DNA of 59,410 nt from Deltaproteobacteria bacterium. GTDB lineage: Bacteria > Desulfobacterota > Desulfobacteria > Desulfobacterales > GCA-2748835. Positions 1 to 9,447 of this stretch are shown one piece after another (position 1 is the first letter of the stretch; every line of letters begins with the position of its first letter). The notes beneath the pieces are model-generated. The model was not told where the DNA came from, did no database searches, and saw nothing but the letters and a program-made list of their open reading frames with translations. Both the position numbers and the translations under genes were made by a program. The stretch is taken from assembly GCA_002748835.1 (NCBI GenBank), contig PDTL01000025.1, positions 1-59,410 of the forward strand, in the 5' to 3' direction.

Positions 1-825
1 GCCGAGCTTGCGGACACGGCCACGCCGGCAGACGGCTGGTGCATGACCCGGGACAATGTCACGGGCCTGGTCTGGGAGGTGAAGACCGATGCGAACAAGC
101 ACGATATGTATACCTGGGCCGATGCCCAGACCTACTGCAATAATCTGGCTCTCGGCGAGTATAACGACTGGCGGTGCCCGACGAGAAACGAACTGGCTTC
201 GCTGGTTGATTACGGGATCGCGCATCCAGGGCCGGTACTTGACACCCGATTCTTTCCCAAAACAGACATCAGCAATTACTGGACGTCTTCTCTGGTTTCG
301 GGGAGTTCGTCGCAAGAAGCGTGGTTCGTCAATTTCGGCTACGGGAACGTGTCCGACGACGGCGTCTTAGACTACTACCGCGTGCGTGCGGTTCGCGCGG
401 TCCCGGTTCAGGGGGCCCTGGTGGACAACGGAGACGGGACCGTGTCAGATACGGCCACGGGCCTCATGTGGCAGAAGGCCACTGCCCCGGACACTTATAC
501 CTGGGAACAGGCCTTGGCCTATTGTGAGGGCCTGAGTCTGTCGGGTTATACGGACTGGCGTCTGCCCAACGTGAACGAACTGCGTTCCCTGGTGGATGAT
601 TCACAACTTACTCCGGCCATTGATCCGTTACTGGCGCCGGATACCAGGAGTAATTGGTACTGGACGTCTTCTCCGCATTCGGGGCCTCCGTCGTACGCGT
701 GGGGCGTCAATTTCAACACCGGACTCGTGCTCAAGGGCATCGTCTCAAAAAGCCTCCGCGTGCGTGCGGTTCGCGCGGGACAGTGTACCACTGCCATGCC
801 ATGGATGATGCTCCTGTTGAATTGA
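1..825 (+). CDS. DUF1566 domain protein, 5' end cut by window
   Basis: The reading frame is open from base 1, so the true start lies upstream; the visible part is about 274 residues. It contains two similar units of the DUF1566 (Lcl C-terminal) type. Each has a TGLxW motif, then a W-x-x-A-x-x-YC segment, then a DWR-x-P-x-x-N-E-L motif, and ends with a WTSS and VRAVRA stretch. The ATG at 43 is internal to the first unit and is unlikely to be the start. Such proteins are usually exported or surface proteins of unknown function. The repeated units suggest internal duplication. No partner gene is visible on this side of the window. Confidence 0.8.
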   Translation, partial: AELADTATPADGWCMTRDNVTGLVWEVKTDANKHDMYTWADAQTYCNNLALGEYNDWRCPTRNELASLVDYGIAHPGPVLDTRFFPKTDISNYWTSSLVSGSSSQEAWFVNFGYGNVSDDGVLDYYRVRAVRAVPVQGALVDNGDGTVSDTATGLMWQKATAPDTYTWEQALAYCEGLSLSGYTDWRLPNVNELRSLVDDSQLTPAIDPLLAPDTRSNWYWTSSPHSGPPSYAWGVNFNTGLVLKGIVSKSLRVRAVRAGQCTTAMPWMMLLLN

Positions 826-962
826 ACGTCTTTCCGGGCTGGCGATAGGGCAGGTGCAGCGGCAGACACCCGGGGGGCGGTCTGATAGAAAATCGTAGGA
901 TCGGGCCGCGACAACAAATTGATTCTTCTGTATTTATTTACCTAAGAAGGCTGCGAGCTTTA

Positions 963-1454
963 TTAAAAGAGGTTAGCTATCATTTCAGTCAATTCTTCTG
1001 CATCTTCTGCAGTGGGATGCCCCTTGGCGTACTTGGCCGCATCAATCCATCGCGGCGGTCTTGAGCTTTTGCTCAATTTATAAATGATTTTGGGGTTGAC
1101 CTCACCCTGACATGTGAAGGCGCCTGCAATTTCAGCGCCTTTTACAAGTTGAAACGCTTGCTCCATCACGTTGTTTACAAGCGCAGTGTTTCTTAGCGAA
1201 CCATGCGTTACAAACAAAAACAGTTTTGTTTTTTGGGCTTTTTTATTAAATTCCGTTAGCAGTTTTTTTGCCCGGGGCTCCACTTTACCCGCCATCACTG
1301 GAAAGCCCACGGCGATAAGATCATATCCCGCGTTTAGTTGCGAAACCGCGTTTATGGAAACGAGTTCTTTTTCCCCCCTGAGGGCATCGTAAACGACTTG
1401 AGCAAGGGCTTTTGTGTTGCCCGTCCGACTGGAATATATAACCAAAGCCTTCAT
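963..1454 (-). CDS. Flavodoxin family protein
   Basis: The N-terminus MKALVIYSSRTGNTKALAQ is the flavodoxin FMN-phosphate binding loop (S/T-x-T-G-N-T). The protein is about 163 residues, normal for a short-chain flavodoxin-like protein. I chose the ATG at 1454 because it places the beta-1 strand at the N-terminus and has a GAGGG-like ribosome site upstream; an in-frame ATG at 1472 would add six residues. The role is inferred to be a low-potential FMN electron carrier or flavodoxin-type oxidoreductase. It stands alone, downstream of hrpA on the same strand, so no redox partner can be named from context. Confidence 0.85.
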   Translation of the reverse strand: MKALVIYSSRTGNTKALAQVVYDALRGEKELVSINAVSQLNAGYDLIAVGFPVMAGKVEPRAKKLLTEFNKKAQKTKLFLFVTHGSLRNTALVNNVMEQAFQLVKGAEIAGAFTCQGEVNPKIIYKLSKSSRPPRWIDAAKYAKGHPTAEDAEELTEMIANLF

Positions 1455-1544
1455 TTGGAATGCTACCCTCATCGTTACGTTAATGATAGTGAGTTACCGT
1501 TGATAACATACGTTGTCAAATGGATTTATGGTGAGTAGAAATGA

Positions 1545-4500
1545 TCAGGGCATCCGCCGAATATCTTTGAGCATCGTTTTCAGGCGTTTGGCTGACACTT
1601 TTACCGGTGTTTTCAATTCCTGTGCAAAGACTGATACCTTGAACTCTTCAATGAGCCACCGGAGTTCATCGAGCGCTTCACTGCGTTTTACACCTGGCGG
1701 GGCGTCTCGAAGCTGCCTGGCTTCCGCCTGAAAATCCCTGATAATGGCCAGGACCGGTTCCGCCTTGTGCCGGTCTTTTTCCGGGTGGACGAGTCCCCTT
1801 TCTGTTCGTTTGAGGAGGGCGCTGACGTATCGGGGCAGATGGACCAGCCGATCATCGGAATACTGATCGAGAAAATCACCGGGAATCAAGGCTTCCAGAT
1901 CCGCCTCCCGCTGGGCAAGAAAGGCGGCAAGGACGGGTTTGCCGAGGGTGGTCCGCTTATATTTTTCAAGTGTCTGCCGGCCTTCCTGGTAAGCGGCAAG
2001 AACCGGTGTCACCAGGCGGGTCAGGTGGGCGGCGGCAGGGGCCAGCCCTTTGACGCCGTCTGTTATTAACGCCTCAAACGCTTCGGGCGTGCGCACATTT
2101 GCGGCAAATCGCTGCTGAAGGATGCGCTGGGCCATCTGTTTTTCCAGAATGGATGCGCCGCCGAAATTCGCGGCCACCTGGCGGTGAATACCCGACAGCT
2201 TGAGCTGGGCAGCCAGCTGGCGTGATTCAGAAACAATCTGCTGTTCTGCCAGTCGCGCCACCCCCTCCCGGTGGGAGCAGGCTGCCGCCTCCGGATGGGT
2301 GAACAGGCGCAGCGCCACGCAAGTGTTGCCGTCTTCCCCCACTTCCACGGCAAGGCCGGGGTAATATCTAAACGCCGCAGCATCGGATGCGGCAGGCAGG
2401 ACGTCCGGAAGGGTGCCGAAATCCCATGTTGTGACCGTATCTTTTTCAATGGTTTTAAGGGCTTTTTCGTGCGGTATGGGTTTTGTGGGGGCCTCCACAT
2501 CGGTTTTTAAAACTGATGCTGAGCGTCCGGTCCGGATAACCTCGCCGGATGCGTCGGTGATGGCAATCCGGGTCCGGAGATGATCGGGCAGCTCGCGGCC
2601 GGGCCAGGCTGCAGCTGGAATATCAATATGAAACCGCTGGTAAATAAAGGTGCCGAGGGCCGCTATCAGGCTGTCTGATTCCCGGGGCATTTCAGCTAGA
2701 ATGATATCAACCTGTTTCTTGATGGGAACCATCTGTTTCCGGTATGGCTTGGGCAGGCCCTTGATCAGGGCTGTTATTTTTTCCCGCAGCAGGCCCGGGA
2801 CCATCCATTCAAGGGAACCGGGGGCCACGTCCGGGGCGTCGGATGCGGGGATGGTGACGGTCAGGCCGTCATGGGTATCTCCCGGTTCAAAGGTGTAGGT
2901 GCAGGTGTAGGTCTGTCCCCCAATGGCTACCTGATCCGGATACTGGGCGTTAAAATCGGCATCGGGTTCTTTTTTCAGCACATCGGCTTCGGTCATCCGG
3001 AACCTGGCATCTCCGTGTTTCCGGACATGGTGCTGCAGGGTCCGGATGTCGCAGATCTCCCCCATGCGTGCCTGATAAAAGCAGAACAGGTCCGCGTCCG
3101 ATACCCGGAATTCCCGGGTTCGGGTTTTGTGCTCCAGGGCTTCTGCATCCGCGATTTTTTCCATGTTGTGGGAAAGAAACGGGAGCCGGTCTCTGACCTG
3201 CGGGGACAGGTCCAGATCCATCAGCGCGCTGCGGATAAAAATGTCCCGGGCTTCTTCTGGCGCGATACGCGCGTAGGCAGTGCTCTGCTCTGCAATGGGG
3301 ATGCCGTACAGGGATGTGTGTCTTGTGGCGATCACCTCCCCGCGTTTTCGGGACCAGCGGGGATGGTCATAGGTGTGTCTGCACTGGTTTTTCCCCACAT
3401 CTGAAAGCCAGGCCGGGTCAATGGACGCCACGGTCCGGGCAAACAGCCGTGAGGTTTCCACCTGTTCGGCAGCCACCACCCAGTCGGGTCCTTTGTTGAA
3501 CAGTCCGGAGCCGGGAAAGAGCATCACCTGCCTGCCGCCAGCACCTGTATAAACGTTTTTCGTTTTTTTCCGGCCAATATAGGAGAGGTACCCGGCCAGT
3601 ATGGACTGGTGAATGGCCGCGTATAGAGGGCTGAACGGGCTTTTGGCCGGCAGCTGAACACGGGGCTCGGACGGTTTTTCCCCATCCATGCCATATTCTT
3701 TCAAGGTGATGAGCAGCTGGGTATGAATGTCGTTCCATTCCCGCATGCGCTTGTATGACAGGAACCGTTTCTGGCAGAACTTCCGCTGCTGGGACCGGCT
3801 GCCGCCCGCTTCGGTGATCGCATGATAGGCCTGCCAGATCGTGAGCAGGGTGATGAAATCAGAGAGCGGATCCTTGAACCCGGCATGCTGCTGATCCGCC
3901 TGAGCCGCTTTTTCCAGCGGGCGTTCTCTCGGATCCTGAAGGCTTAGGGCACTGACGATGATGGCCGCCTCTTTCAGGCATCCCCGGCGGTTTGCCTCAA
4001 TGAGGATCCGTGCCGGCCGCGGGTCCACGGGGAGCCGGGCCATGATACGGCCTTCCGGTGTCAGGGCATGACCGTCGCCTTTTTTGGCCGGGCAGATGGC
4101 ATCCAGTTCCTGCAGGGTCTTCAATCCGTCTTGAATGCGCTTGGGCGGCGGCGGATCGATAAAGGGAAAGGCGTTGATGGCCCCGAGTCTGAGGTCGATC
4201 ATCCGCAGGAGCACGTCAGCCAGATTGGCTCTGAGAATCTGGGGCAGGGTGAACCGGGCCCGTTGTTCATAATCCGCCTCGGTGTACAGCCGGATGCAGA
4301 CGCCGTTCGCCACGCGGCCGCACCGGCCTTTACGCTGGTCCGCGCTGCTTTTCGATACGGGAACCACGGGCAGCCCCGTGGTTCCGGATCGCGGATTGTA
4401 CTGGGGAATCCGTGCAAGACCGGTGTCGATCACATACCGGATGCCGGGCAGGGTGATGGAGGTTTCGGCGATGTTGGTGGAAATAATGATTTTTCTCACC

Positions 4501-5537
4501 GGTGACGGATCAAAGGCCCGGGCCTGTTCGGTTGCGGACAGGCGGGCAAACAGGGGAATGACACGGACCTGATTGTCCAGGCCGGCGCGGATCAGCTCGG
4601 CTGCTTCCTGGATGTCCTGCTGGGTCGGCATGAAGATCAGGATATCGCCATGGGGATCCTGACGCTGGATGTCCAGGGCTGCCTGGACCGCCAGATCGCT
4701 CATGGACGGTTCTTCCGCTTCGCCTTCGTCGATTTCCGGGGGCCGGTAGCGCACGTCCACGGGGTAGAGCCTTCCCGAGACTTCGATCACCGGCGCGTTG
4801 TCAAAGGCCGTGGAAAATTTTTCCGTATCAATGGTGGCAGAGGTAATGATCAGTTTCAGGTCCGGCCGCCGTTTGATGAGCCGCGCCAGGAGTCCCAGGG
4901 TAAAGTCGATGTTCAGGCTGCGCTCATGGGCTTCATCAATAATGAGGGTGTCATAGTCGTTGAGCCAGGGATCCCCCTGGGCTTCGGCGAGCAGCATGCC
5001 GTCGGTCATGATCTTGATATGGGGAAGGCGGCCGCTTTGATCGGTAAACCGGACTTTATATCCAACGCTCTGTCCCAGCGGGGTGCCCATCTCTTCGGCG
5101 ATCCGGCGGGCAACGGTGATGGCTGCGATTCGCCGCGGCTGGGTGCAGCCGATGATCCCCGCGCGGCCCCGCCCGGCTTCAAGACACATCTTGGGAATCT
5201 GGGTGGTTTTACCCGACCCGGTGGCCCCGGAAACGATGACCACCGGATGGGCGTTGATGGCAGCGATGATGTCCTGCCGTCTTTCGGTAATGGGAAGGGG
5301 TTCTGAAAAACGGACCCCGGGCCGCCGGGCCTCACGGGCGGAAAATCGTTTCAGGGCGGCTGCGGCAGTTGCTTCCAGCCGACCGAGACGTTTTTGAATC
5401 CCAGGACCCGGCGGTGCAGACCGGAGGCGTTTGAGTTCCCGTCCGATGCGGATCCGGTCCCTGTGCATCATTTTATCAAGCTGGGGATACAGCGCGGTGA
5501 TCCGCTGGGTTGTGCGCTGTTTGTCTGTCTGTTTCAT
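1545..5537 (-). CDS. hrpA: ATP-dependent RNA helicase HrpA
   Basis: This is a long DEAH-box helicase of about 1330 residues, matching the family length of roughly 1300. Visible motifs are Walker A GATGSGKTTQIPK, DEAH (motif II), SATI (motif III) and QRKGRCGR (motif VI). The helicase-associated domains and the long DUF3418-type C-terminus specific to HrpA follow. HrpA proteins act on RNA, in E. coli in mRNA processing and rescue of stalled ribosomes. I chose the ATG at 5537 (MKQTDKQ); an in-frame ATG at 5597 adds 20 residues of non-conserved sequence. The gene is divergent from the selenoprotein gene. Confidence 0.95.
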   Translation of the reverse strand: MKQTDKQRTTQRITALYPQLDKMMHRDRIRIGRELKRLRSAPPGPGIQKRLGRLEATAAAALKRFSAREARRPGVRFSEPLPITERRQDIIAAINAHPVVIVSGATGSGKTTQIPKMCLEAGRGRAGIIGCTQPRRIAAITVARRIAEEMGTPLGQSVGYKVRFTDQSGRLPHIKIMTDGMLLAEAQGDPWLNDYDTLIIDEAHERSLNIDFTLGLLARLIKRRPDLKLIITSATIDTEKFSTAFDNAPVIEVSGRLYPVDVRYRPPEIDEGEAEEPSMSDLAVQAALDIQRQDPHGDILIFMPTQQDIQEAAELIRAGLDNQVRVIPLFARLSATEQARAFDPSPVRKIIISTNIAETSITLPGIRYVIDTGLARIPQYNPRSGTTGLPVVPVSKSSADQRKGRCGRVANGVCIRLYTEADYEQRARFTLPQILRANLADVLLRMIDLRLGAINAFPFIDPPPPKRIQDGLKTLQELDAICPAKKGDGHALTPEGRIMARLPVDPRPARILIEANRRGCLKEAAIIVSALSLQDPRERPLEKAAQADQQHAGFKDPLSDFITLLTIWQAYHAITEAGGSRSQQRKFCQKRFLSYKRMREWNDIHTQLLITLKEYGMDGEKPSEPRVQLPAKSPFSPLYAAIHQSILAGYLSYIGRKKTKNVYTGAGGRQVMLFPGSGLFNKGPDWVVAAEQVETSRLFARTVASIDPAWLSDVGKNQCRHTYDHPRWSRKRGEVIATRHTSLYGIPIAEQSTAYARIAPEEARDIFIRSALMDLDLSPQVRDRLPFLSHNMEKIADAEALEHKTRTREFRVSDADLFCFYQARMGEICDIRTLQHHVRKHGDARFRMTEADVLKKEPDADFNAQYPDQVAIGGQTYTCTYTFEPGDTHDGLTVTIPASDAPDVAPGSLEWMVPGLLREKITALIKGLPKPYRKQMVPIKKQVDIILAEMPRESDSLIAALGTFIYQRFHIDIPAAAWPGRELPDHLRTRIAITDASGEVIRTGRSASVLKTDVEAPTKPIPHEKALKTIEKDTVTTWDFGTLPDVLPAASDAAAFRYYPGLAVEVGEDGNTCVALRLFTHPEAAACSHREGVARLAEQQIVSESRQLAAQLKLSGIHRQVAANFGGASILEKQMAQRILQQRFAANVRTPEAFEALITDGVKGLAPAAAHLTRLVTPVLAAYQEGRQTLEKYKRTTLGKPVLAAFLAQREADLEALIPGDFLDQYSDDRLVHLPRYVSALLKRTERGLVHPEKDRHKAEPVLAIIRDFQAEARQLRDAPPGVKRSEALDELRWLIEEFKVSVFAQELKTPVKVSAKRLKTMLKDIRRMP

Positions 5538-5657
5538 GGCCCTGTTATCCTGAAAAACGCCGCCGGCGATGCATGGGGTCGGACGACTTCCACCCAAAAG
5601 GATGATAATTTAATGCCGGCTGCCGGATTTGTCATCAACTTTCTAAGCGGATTGGGG

Positions 5658-5686
5658 TTGACATCCCGTACAGAATAGGAGAAAAT
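5658..5686 (+). promoter_or_regulatory. Possible sigma-70 promoter for the selenoprotein gene
   Basis: TTGACA at 5658-5663 is followed after 17 bases by GAAAAT at 5681-5686 (4 of 6 matches to TATAAT). It lies in the 314-base gap between hrpA and the selenoprotein gene. The rest of the gap is AT-rich with no ORF. The leader would be about 160 bases long. Confidence 0.35.
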
Positions 5687-5851
5687 TTCATCGACGTATC
5701 CTGAGATCCGTACAGATTTGGTCGGAAGGATGCTTTTTAATTAATATTTATAATGTGTTACGTTTTTGAATATAGCGTAGGCGCCGAAGAAGGGAGGCGG
5801 GTATATACCGATTTCCGGTTTCGGCTACAATCAGACGGAGGACTTTAGAAA

Positions 5852-7174
5852 ATGGCAGAGGAAGCGATCAAACTTGGAGGTAAGAGTATCTTCAAGGACC
5901 AGGTCATGGAAATCCTGCCGGAAGGCGGGAATCTCAACGCGTGTCTGACATGCGGTGCCTGCGCGTCCGGGTGTCCGGCGACCGGGCTGGGGGATATGGA
6001 CCCCCGTAAATTTCTACGCATGGCTGCCCTGGGTATGGACGAAGAAATCAAGAAAAGCCCCTGGGTGTGGATGTGCAGTATGTGTCAGCGTTGCATCTAT
6101 GTCTGTCCCATGCGTATCGACATTCCGCAGCTGGTCTTCAATGCCCGCAAGCTGACCCCGCGTGAGGATCGTCCCAAGGGGATTTTGGGTTCCTGTGACA
6201 TGGCCATGAAGTTGGATACCCTGAGCGCCATGGGCTGTAGTCAGGATGATTTTGAGTTCGTTGTCGGTGATATTTTAGATGAAATGCGTGAAGCGCAGCC
6301 CATGTGGGAAGAGCGGGATCTGCAGGCCCCCATCGGGAAAAAGGGCGCCAAGTTTTTTCTGAATCAGAACTCCCGTGAACCCATGACCGAACCCGAAGAA
6401 ATGGTTCCCCTGTGGAAGATTCTGAATGTGGTCGGTGCGGACTGGACTTACGGCAACAAGGGATGGGGCGGTGAAAACTACTGCATGTTCCTGGCCGATG
6501 ACAATGACTGGGAAAAGCATACCCGGATCACTGCGGAGGCATGCGAAGAGCTCGGCTGCGAGGTCTTTCTCAATACCGAGTGAGGGCACATTACCTTCTC
6601 AGTCCTGGCAGGACTGAAAAAATTCAATGTTCCCCACAACTTCAAAGTTGAAACCATTTACAACTACTATGCGCAGTGGATCCGTGAAGGCAAGCTGAAG
6701 GTCAGTTCTGACTGGAACAAAGACCTGAAGATCAAGTTCACTGTGCAGGATCCCTGCCAGATCATCCGTAAAACCTACGGAGACGAAACAGCGGACAACT
6801 TGCGATTTGTCGTGAAGTCCTGTGTCGGTGCAGCCAATTTCATCGATATGTATCCGAACAAGTCCAACAACTTCTGCTGCGGCGGGGGCGGGGGCTATCT
6901 GCAGTCTGGTTACAAGGATGAACGTCTGGCGTACGGTAAAATCAAGGATAACCAGATTCAGAAGACCAAGGCAGACTATTGTATCGCGGCATGCCATAAC
7001 TGCCATGCACAGATTCACGAACTGTCCGAGCATTATGGCGGGCATTACCATGTTGTCCATCTTTGGACGATCATCGGGCTTGCGGCTGGCTTCCTTGGCC
7101 CCAACGAGCGGACTTATCTGGGTGAAGAACTCCAGGAAGTGAACATGATCGAACACAATGAGCCGGAATATTGA
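5852..7174 (+). CDS. TmcB/HdrD-like iron-sulfur selenoprotein (in-frame TGA = Sec244)
   Basis: One gene of 440 residues is read through a TGA at 6581-6583. The N-terminal half carries two 4Fe-4S motifs (C31, C34, C37, C41 and C75, C78, C81, C85). The C-terminal half has a complete CCG domain (C302, C342-C343, C381-x-x-C384), the cysteine-rich module of HdrB/HdrD that binds unusual Fe-S clusters. The TGA sits in the sequence NTE-U-GH; from family knowledge the matching residue in TmcB/HdrD-like relatives is Cys (TECGH). Frame and homology continue unbroken on both sides and a SECIS-type hairpin lies just downstream, so this is selenocysteine and not a broken gene. The ribosome site CGGAGGA precedes the ATG. 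The likely role is cytoplasmic thiol/disulfide or membrane-linked electron transfer. No tmcA, tmcC or tmcD-like partner lies nearby. A conventional caller would split it at 6583 and 6743. Confidence 0.88.
6599..6617 (+). promoter_or_regulatory. Bacterial SECIS element candidate
   Basis: A perfect 8-bp hairpin (6599-6606 pairing with 6610-6617, TCAGTCCT/AGGACTGA) has apical loop GGC at 6607-6609. The loop begins 24 bases after the last base of the TGA, within the usual 16-37 base window for bacterial SECIS elements. The first loop base is G, as SelB recognition needs. It is inside the coding sequence and translates as part of the conserved FSVLAGLKK stretch. Confidence 0.8.
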
Positions 7175-7205
7175 TATACTGATTCCGCGCTGAAGTGATA
7201 CAAAA

Positions 7206-7240
7206 AATCCCCGTCTGTCGATCAGCGACAGGCGGGGATT
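7206..7240. terminator. Bidirectional intrinsic terminator
   Basis: A 15-bp stem (7206-7220 with 7226-7240, one G-U wobble) has a 5-base loop ATCAG. It is flanked by A6 on the left and T8 on the right, so it can stop transcription in both directions. It sits between the convergent selenoprotein and thrS genes. Confidence 0.92.
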
Positions 7241-7269
7241 TTTTTTATGCAGGCGACGCCGCTAACGGT

Positions 7270-9183
7270 TTAAAACGATAGTGTCATGTCCAGGGACCGC
7301 TGTTTGATCAACGGCTGTACGACATCCAGGAGTTTTTCAATGGTCACACCCTGGTGCACGGATCCATCCAGTGTGCGGATGGACAGGGTGCCTTCGGTTT
7401 TTTCCTTTTCACCCAGGGTAATCATCATACAGATTCTTTGCAGCTGAGCTTCCCGGATCTTCTTTTTCAGGCTTTCCGAGCGGTCATCCACCCGGGTTCG
7501 GATGCCGGCGGCGTCGAGGGTTCTTTTCACGGTTTCCGCATGAAGGACCAGATCATCGTTGATGGGGAGCAATATCGCCTGGGTAGGTGCCAGCCACAGG
7601 GGAAATTTCCCTGCAAAGTGTTCGACGAGGATCCCGAAGAACCGTTCGATGGAGCCATAGATCACCCGGTGGATCATCACCGGCCGGTGCCGCTCGTTGT
7701 CTGCGCCGATATAGGTCAGGTCAAATCGTTCAGGCAGGGCCATGTCCAGCTGGATGGTGCCGCACTGCCAGGTCCGGCCGATGGCGTCCTTGATGTGGAT
7801 GTCGATTTTGGGACCGTAAAAAGCGCCATCTCCCTCGTTGATCTGGTAGGGTTTTCCGTAGGTTTCCAGGGCCGCCGTAAGACCGTTTGTGGCGGTATCC
7901 CACTGGGCGTCACTGCCGATGGATTTTTCCGGGCGTGTGGAGAGTTCCAGATGAAATCCAAGGCCGAAGGTGCTGTAGAGTTGTTCGACCAGCTGGAGAA
8001 CACCCAGAATTTCCTGCTCGATCTGTTCGGGCATCATGAAGATATGGGCGTCATCCTGATGAAACGCCCGCACCCGGAACAGGCCGGACAGGGCCCCGCT
8101 CAGTTCATGGCGATGGACCAGGCCGATTTCGCCGGCGCGCAGGGGAAGTTCCCGGTAAGAGTGATTGGTCTCCCCGTAAAGCAGCATGCCGCCGGGGCAG
8201 TTCATGGGCTTGATGGCATAATCCATCTCATCGACTTCGCTGGTGTACATGTTTTCCCGGTAGTTTTCCCAGTGCCCGCTTTTTTCCCATAGGGTCCGGG
8301 TCATCATCACCGGTGTCTTGATCTCTACATAGTCCGCGGCCTGATGGGCTTCCCGCCAGTATTGGAGCAGTTCATTCCAGATCACCATGCCGTTGGGGTG
8401 GAAAAAGGGCATACCCGGGGCTTCATCGTGAAAGCTGAACAGACCCAGCTCGCTGCCAATTTTTCGGTGATCGCGTTTTCGGGCTTCCTCGAGCAGGGTC
8501 AGGTAGGCCTTGAGTTCTTTTTTATCAAAAAAAGCGGTTCCGTAAATTCGCTGAAGCTGCTGTCTGGACGGGTCCGCCCGCCAGTAGGCACCGGATACCC
8601 GCATCAATTTGAAGGCTTTGACCATGCCGGTATGGGGTAGGTGGGGTCCGCGGCAGAGGTCGGAAAACTCGCCCTGCTCGTAAAAGGTGATGGTGCCGTC
8701 ATCCAGGTTCTCGATCAATTCGGTCTTGTAGGGTTCGTCTGTGCAGGCGGAAAGGGCCTCTGCCTTGGGGATCTCCTTGCGGACAATGGGGAACTTGGCG
8801 TTGACCACCTTGCGCATCTCATCTTCGATTTTCTTGAATGCGTCTTCGGAGATCGGCGGCATGTCGATGTCGTAATAAAATCCATTCTCCACCACCGGAC
8901 CAATGGCCAGCCTGGCTTCCGGATAGAGTCTGAGAATGGCCTGGGCCATGACATGGGCAGCAGTATGGCGCAGCACCTCGATGGATTTTTCATCTTTTGT
9001 GGTCAAAAAGACCACAGCCGCGTCTGTTGTGAACGTATGGCTGAGATCTTTCAGTTCACCATCAACTTCGACAGCCACGCAGTTTCTGGCAAAGCCTTCG
9101 GATAGGGTGGTCGCCACATCCATGGCAGAGGGGGGGGTGTCAAAACGTTTAATCGTGTTATCCGGAAGTGTTATGGAAATCAT
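7270..9183 (-). CDS. thrS: Threonyl-tRNA synthetase
   Basis: This class II aminoacyl-tRNA synthetase charges tRNA-Thr. From the N-terminus I see a TGS domain (MISITLPDNTIKRFD), the second additional editing domain with HTAAHVMAQA, the catalytic core with MNCPGG, the motif 2 region RxHELSGALSGLFRVRAFHQDDAH, and the C-terminal anticodon-binding domain. With the start at 9183 it has 637 residues, close to the usual 640. An AGGA lies 8 bases upstream of this ATG; in-frame ATGs at 9192 and 9252 are less likely. It has its own promoter and terminator. Confidence 0.97.
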   Translation of the reverse strand: MISITLPDNTIKRFDTPPSAMDVATTLSEGFARNCVAVEVDGELKDLSHTFTTDAAVVFLTTKDEKSIEVLRHTAAHVMAQAILRLYPEARLAIGPVVENGFYYDIDMPPISEDAFKKIEDEMRKVVNAKFPIVRKEIPKAEALSACTDEPYKTELIENLDDGTITFYEQGEFSDLCRGPHLPHTGMVKAFKLMRVSGAYWRADPSRQQLQRIYGTAFFDKKELKAYLTLLEEARKRDHRKIGSELGLFSFHDEAPGMPFFHPNGMVIWNELLQYWREAHQAADYVEIKTPVMMTRTLWEKSGHWENYRENMYTSEVDEMDYAIKPMNCPGGMLLYGETNHSYRELPLRAGEIGLVHRHELSGALSGLFRVRAFHQDDAHIFMMPEQIEQEILGVLQLVEQLYSTFGLGFHLELSTRPEKSIGSDAQWDTATNGLTAALETYGKPYQINEGDGAFYGPKIDIHIKDAIGRTWQCGTIQLDMALPERFDLTYIGADNERHRPVMIHRVIYGSIERFFGILVEHFAGKFPLWLAPTQAILLPINDDLVLHAETVKRTLDAAGIRTRVDDRSESLKKKIREAQLQRICMMITLGEKEKTEGTLSIRTLDGSVHQGVTIEKLLDVVQPLIKQRSLDMTLSF

Positions 9184-9250
9184 GATCCTCATCCTGGTTC
9201 GCGTCAATGTTCGCCTGTTGAAGTCTGTAGGGGAAAGACCGTATCCGGTC

Positions 9251-9280
9251 AATATAATACCGGGGAGGCACTTCTGTCAA
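9251..9280 (-). promoter_or_regulatory. Sigma-70 promoter of thrS
   Basis: On the minus strand, TTGACA (9275-9280) is followed after 18 bases by TATATT (9251-9256). TATTAT at 9254-9259 gives an alternative with a 15-base spacer. It is 68 bases upstream of the chosen thrS start. Confidence 0.55.
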
Positions 9281-9447
9281 ACAATCGGTAAACGGCTTTT
9301 TTATTGAGAGACCACCTGAAACAGGGTATATTTTAAGGTTACGGCAAAGCCGGCTGTCGGCTTTGTTGTGCTGCCAGACGGTTTTCTATGCGGTCAGGCG
9401 GTACACTGTGTCAATCCGGCGGGAATGCCGGCTGAGTGGATGTGGCC

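Noticed and set aside
5852..7174. Reading the TGA at 6581 as a pseudogene stop or as two separate genes
   Set aside because: The frame is unchanged across the TGA, the residue position is a conserved Cys in the family, the downstream half has no start or ribosome site of its own near the TGA, and a SECIS-type hairpin follows.
7354..8292. 312-residue ORF antisense to thrS
   Set aside because: It lies entirely inside a well conserved gene and has no protein-like motifs.
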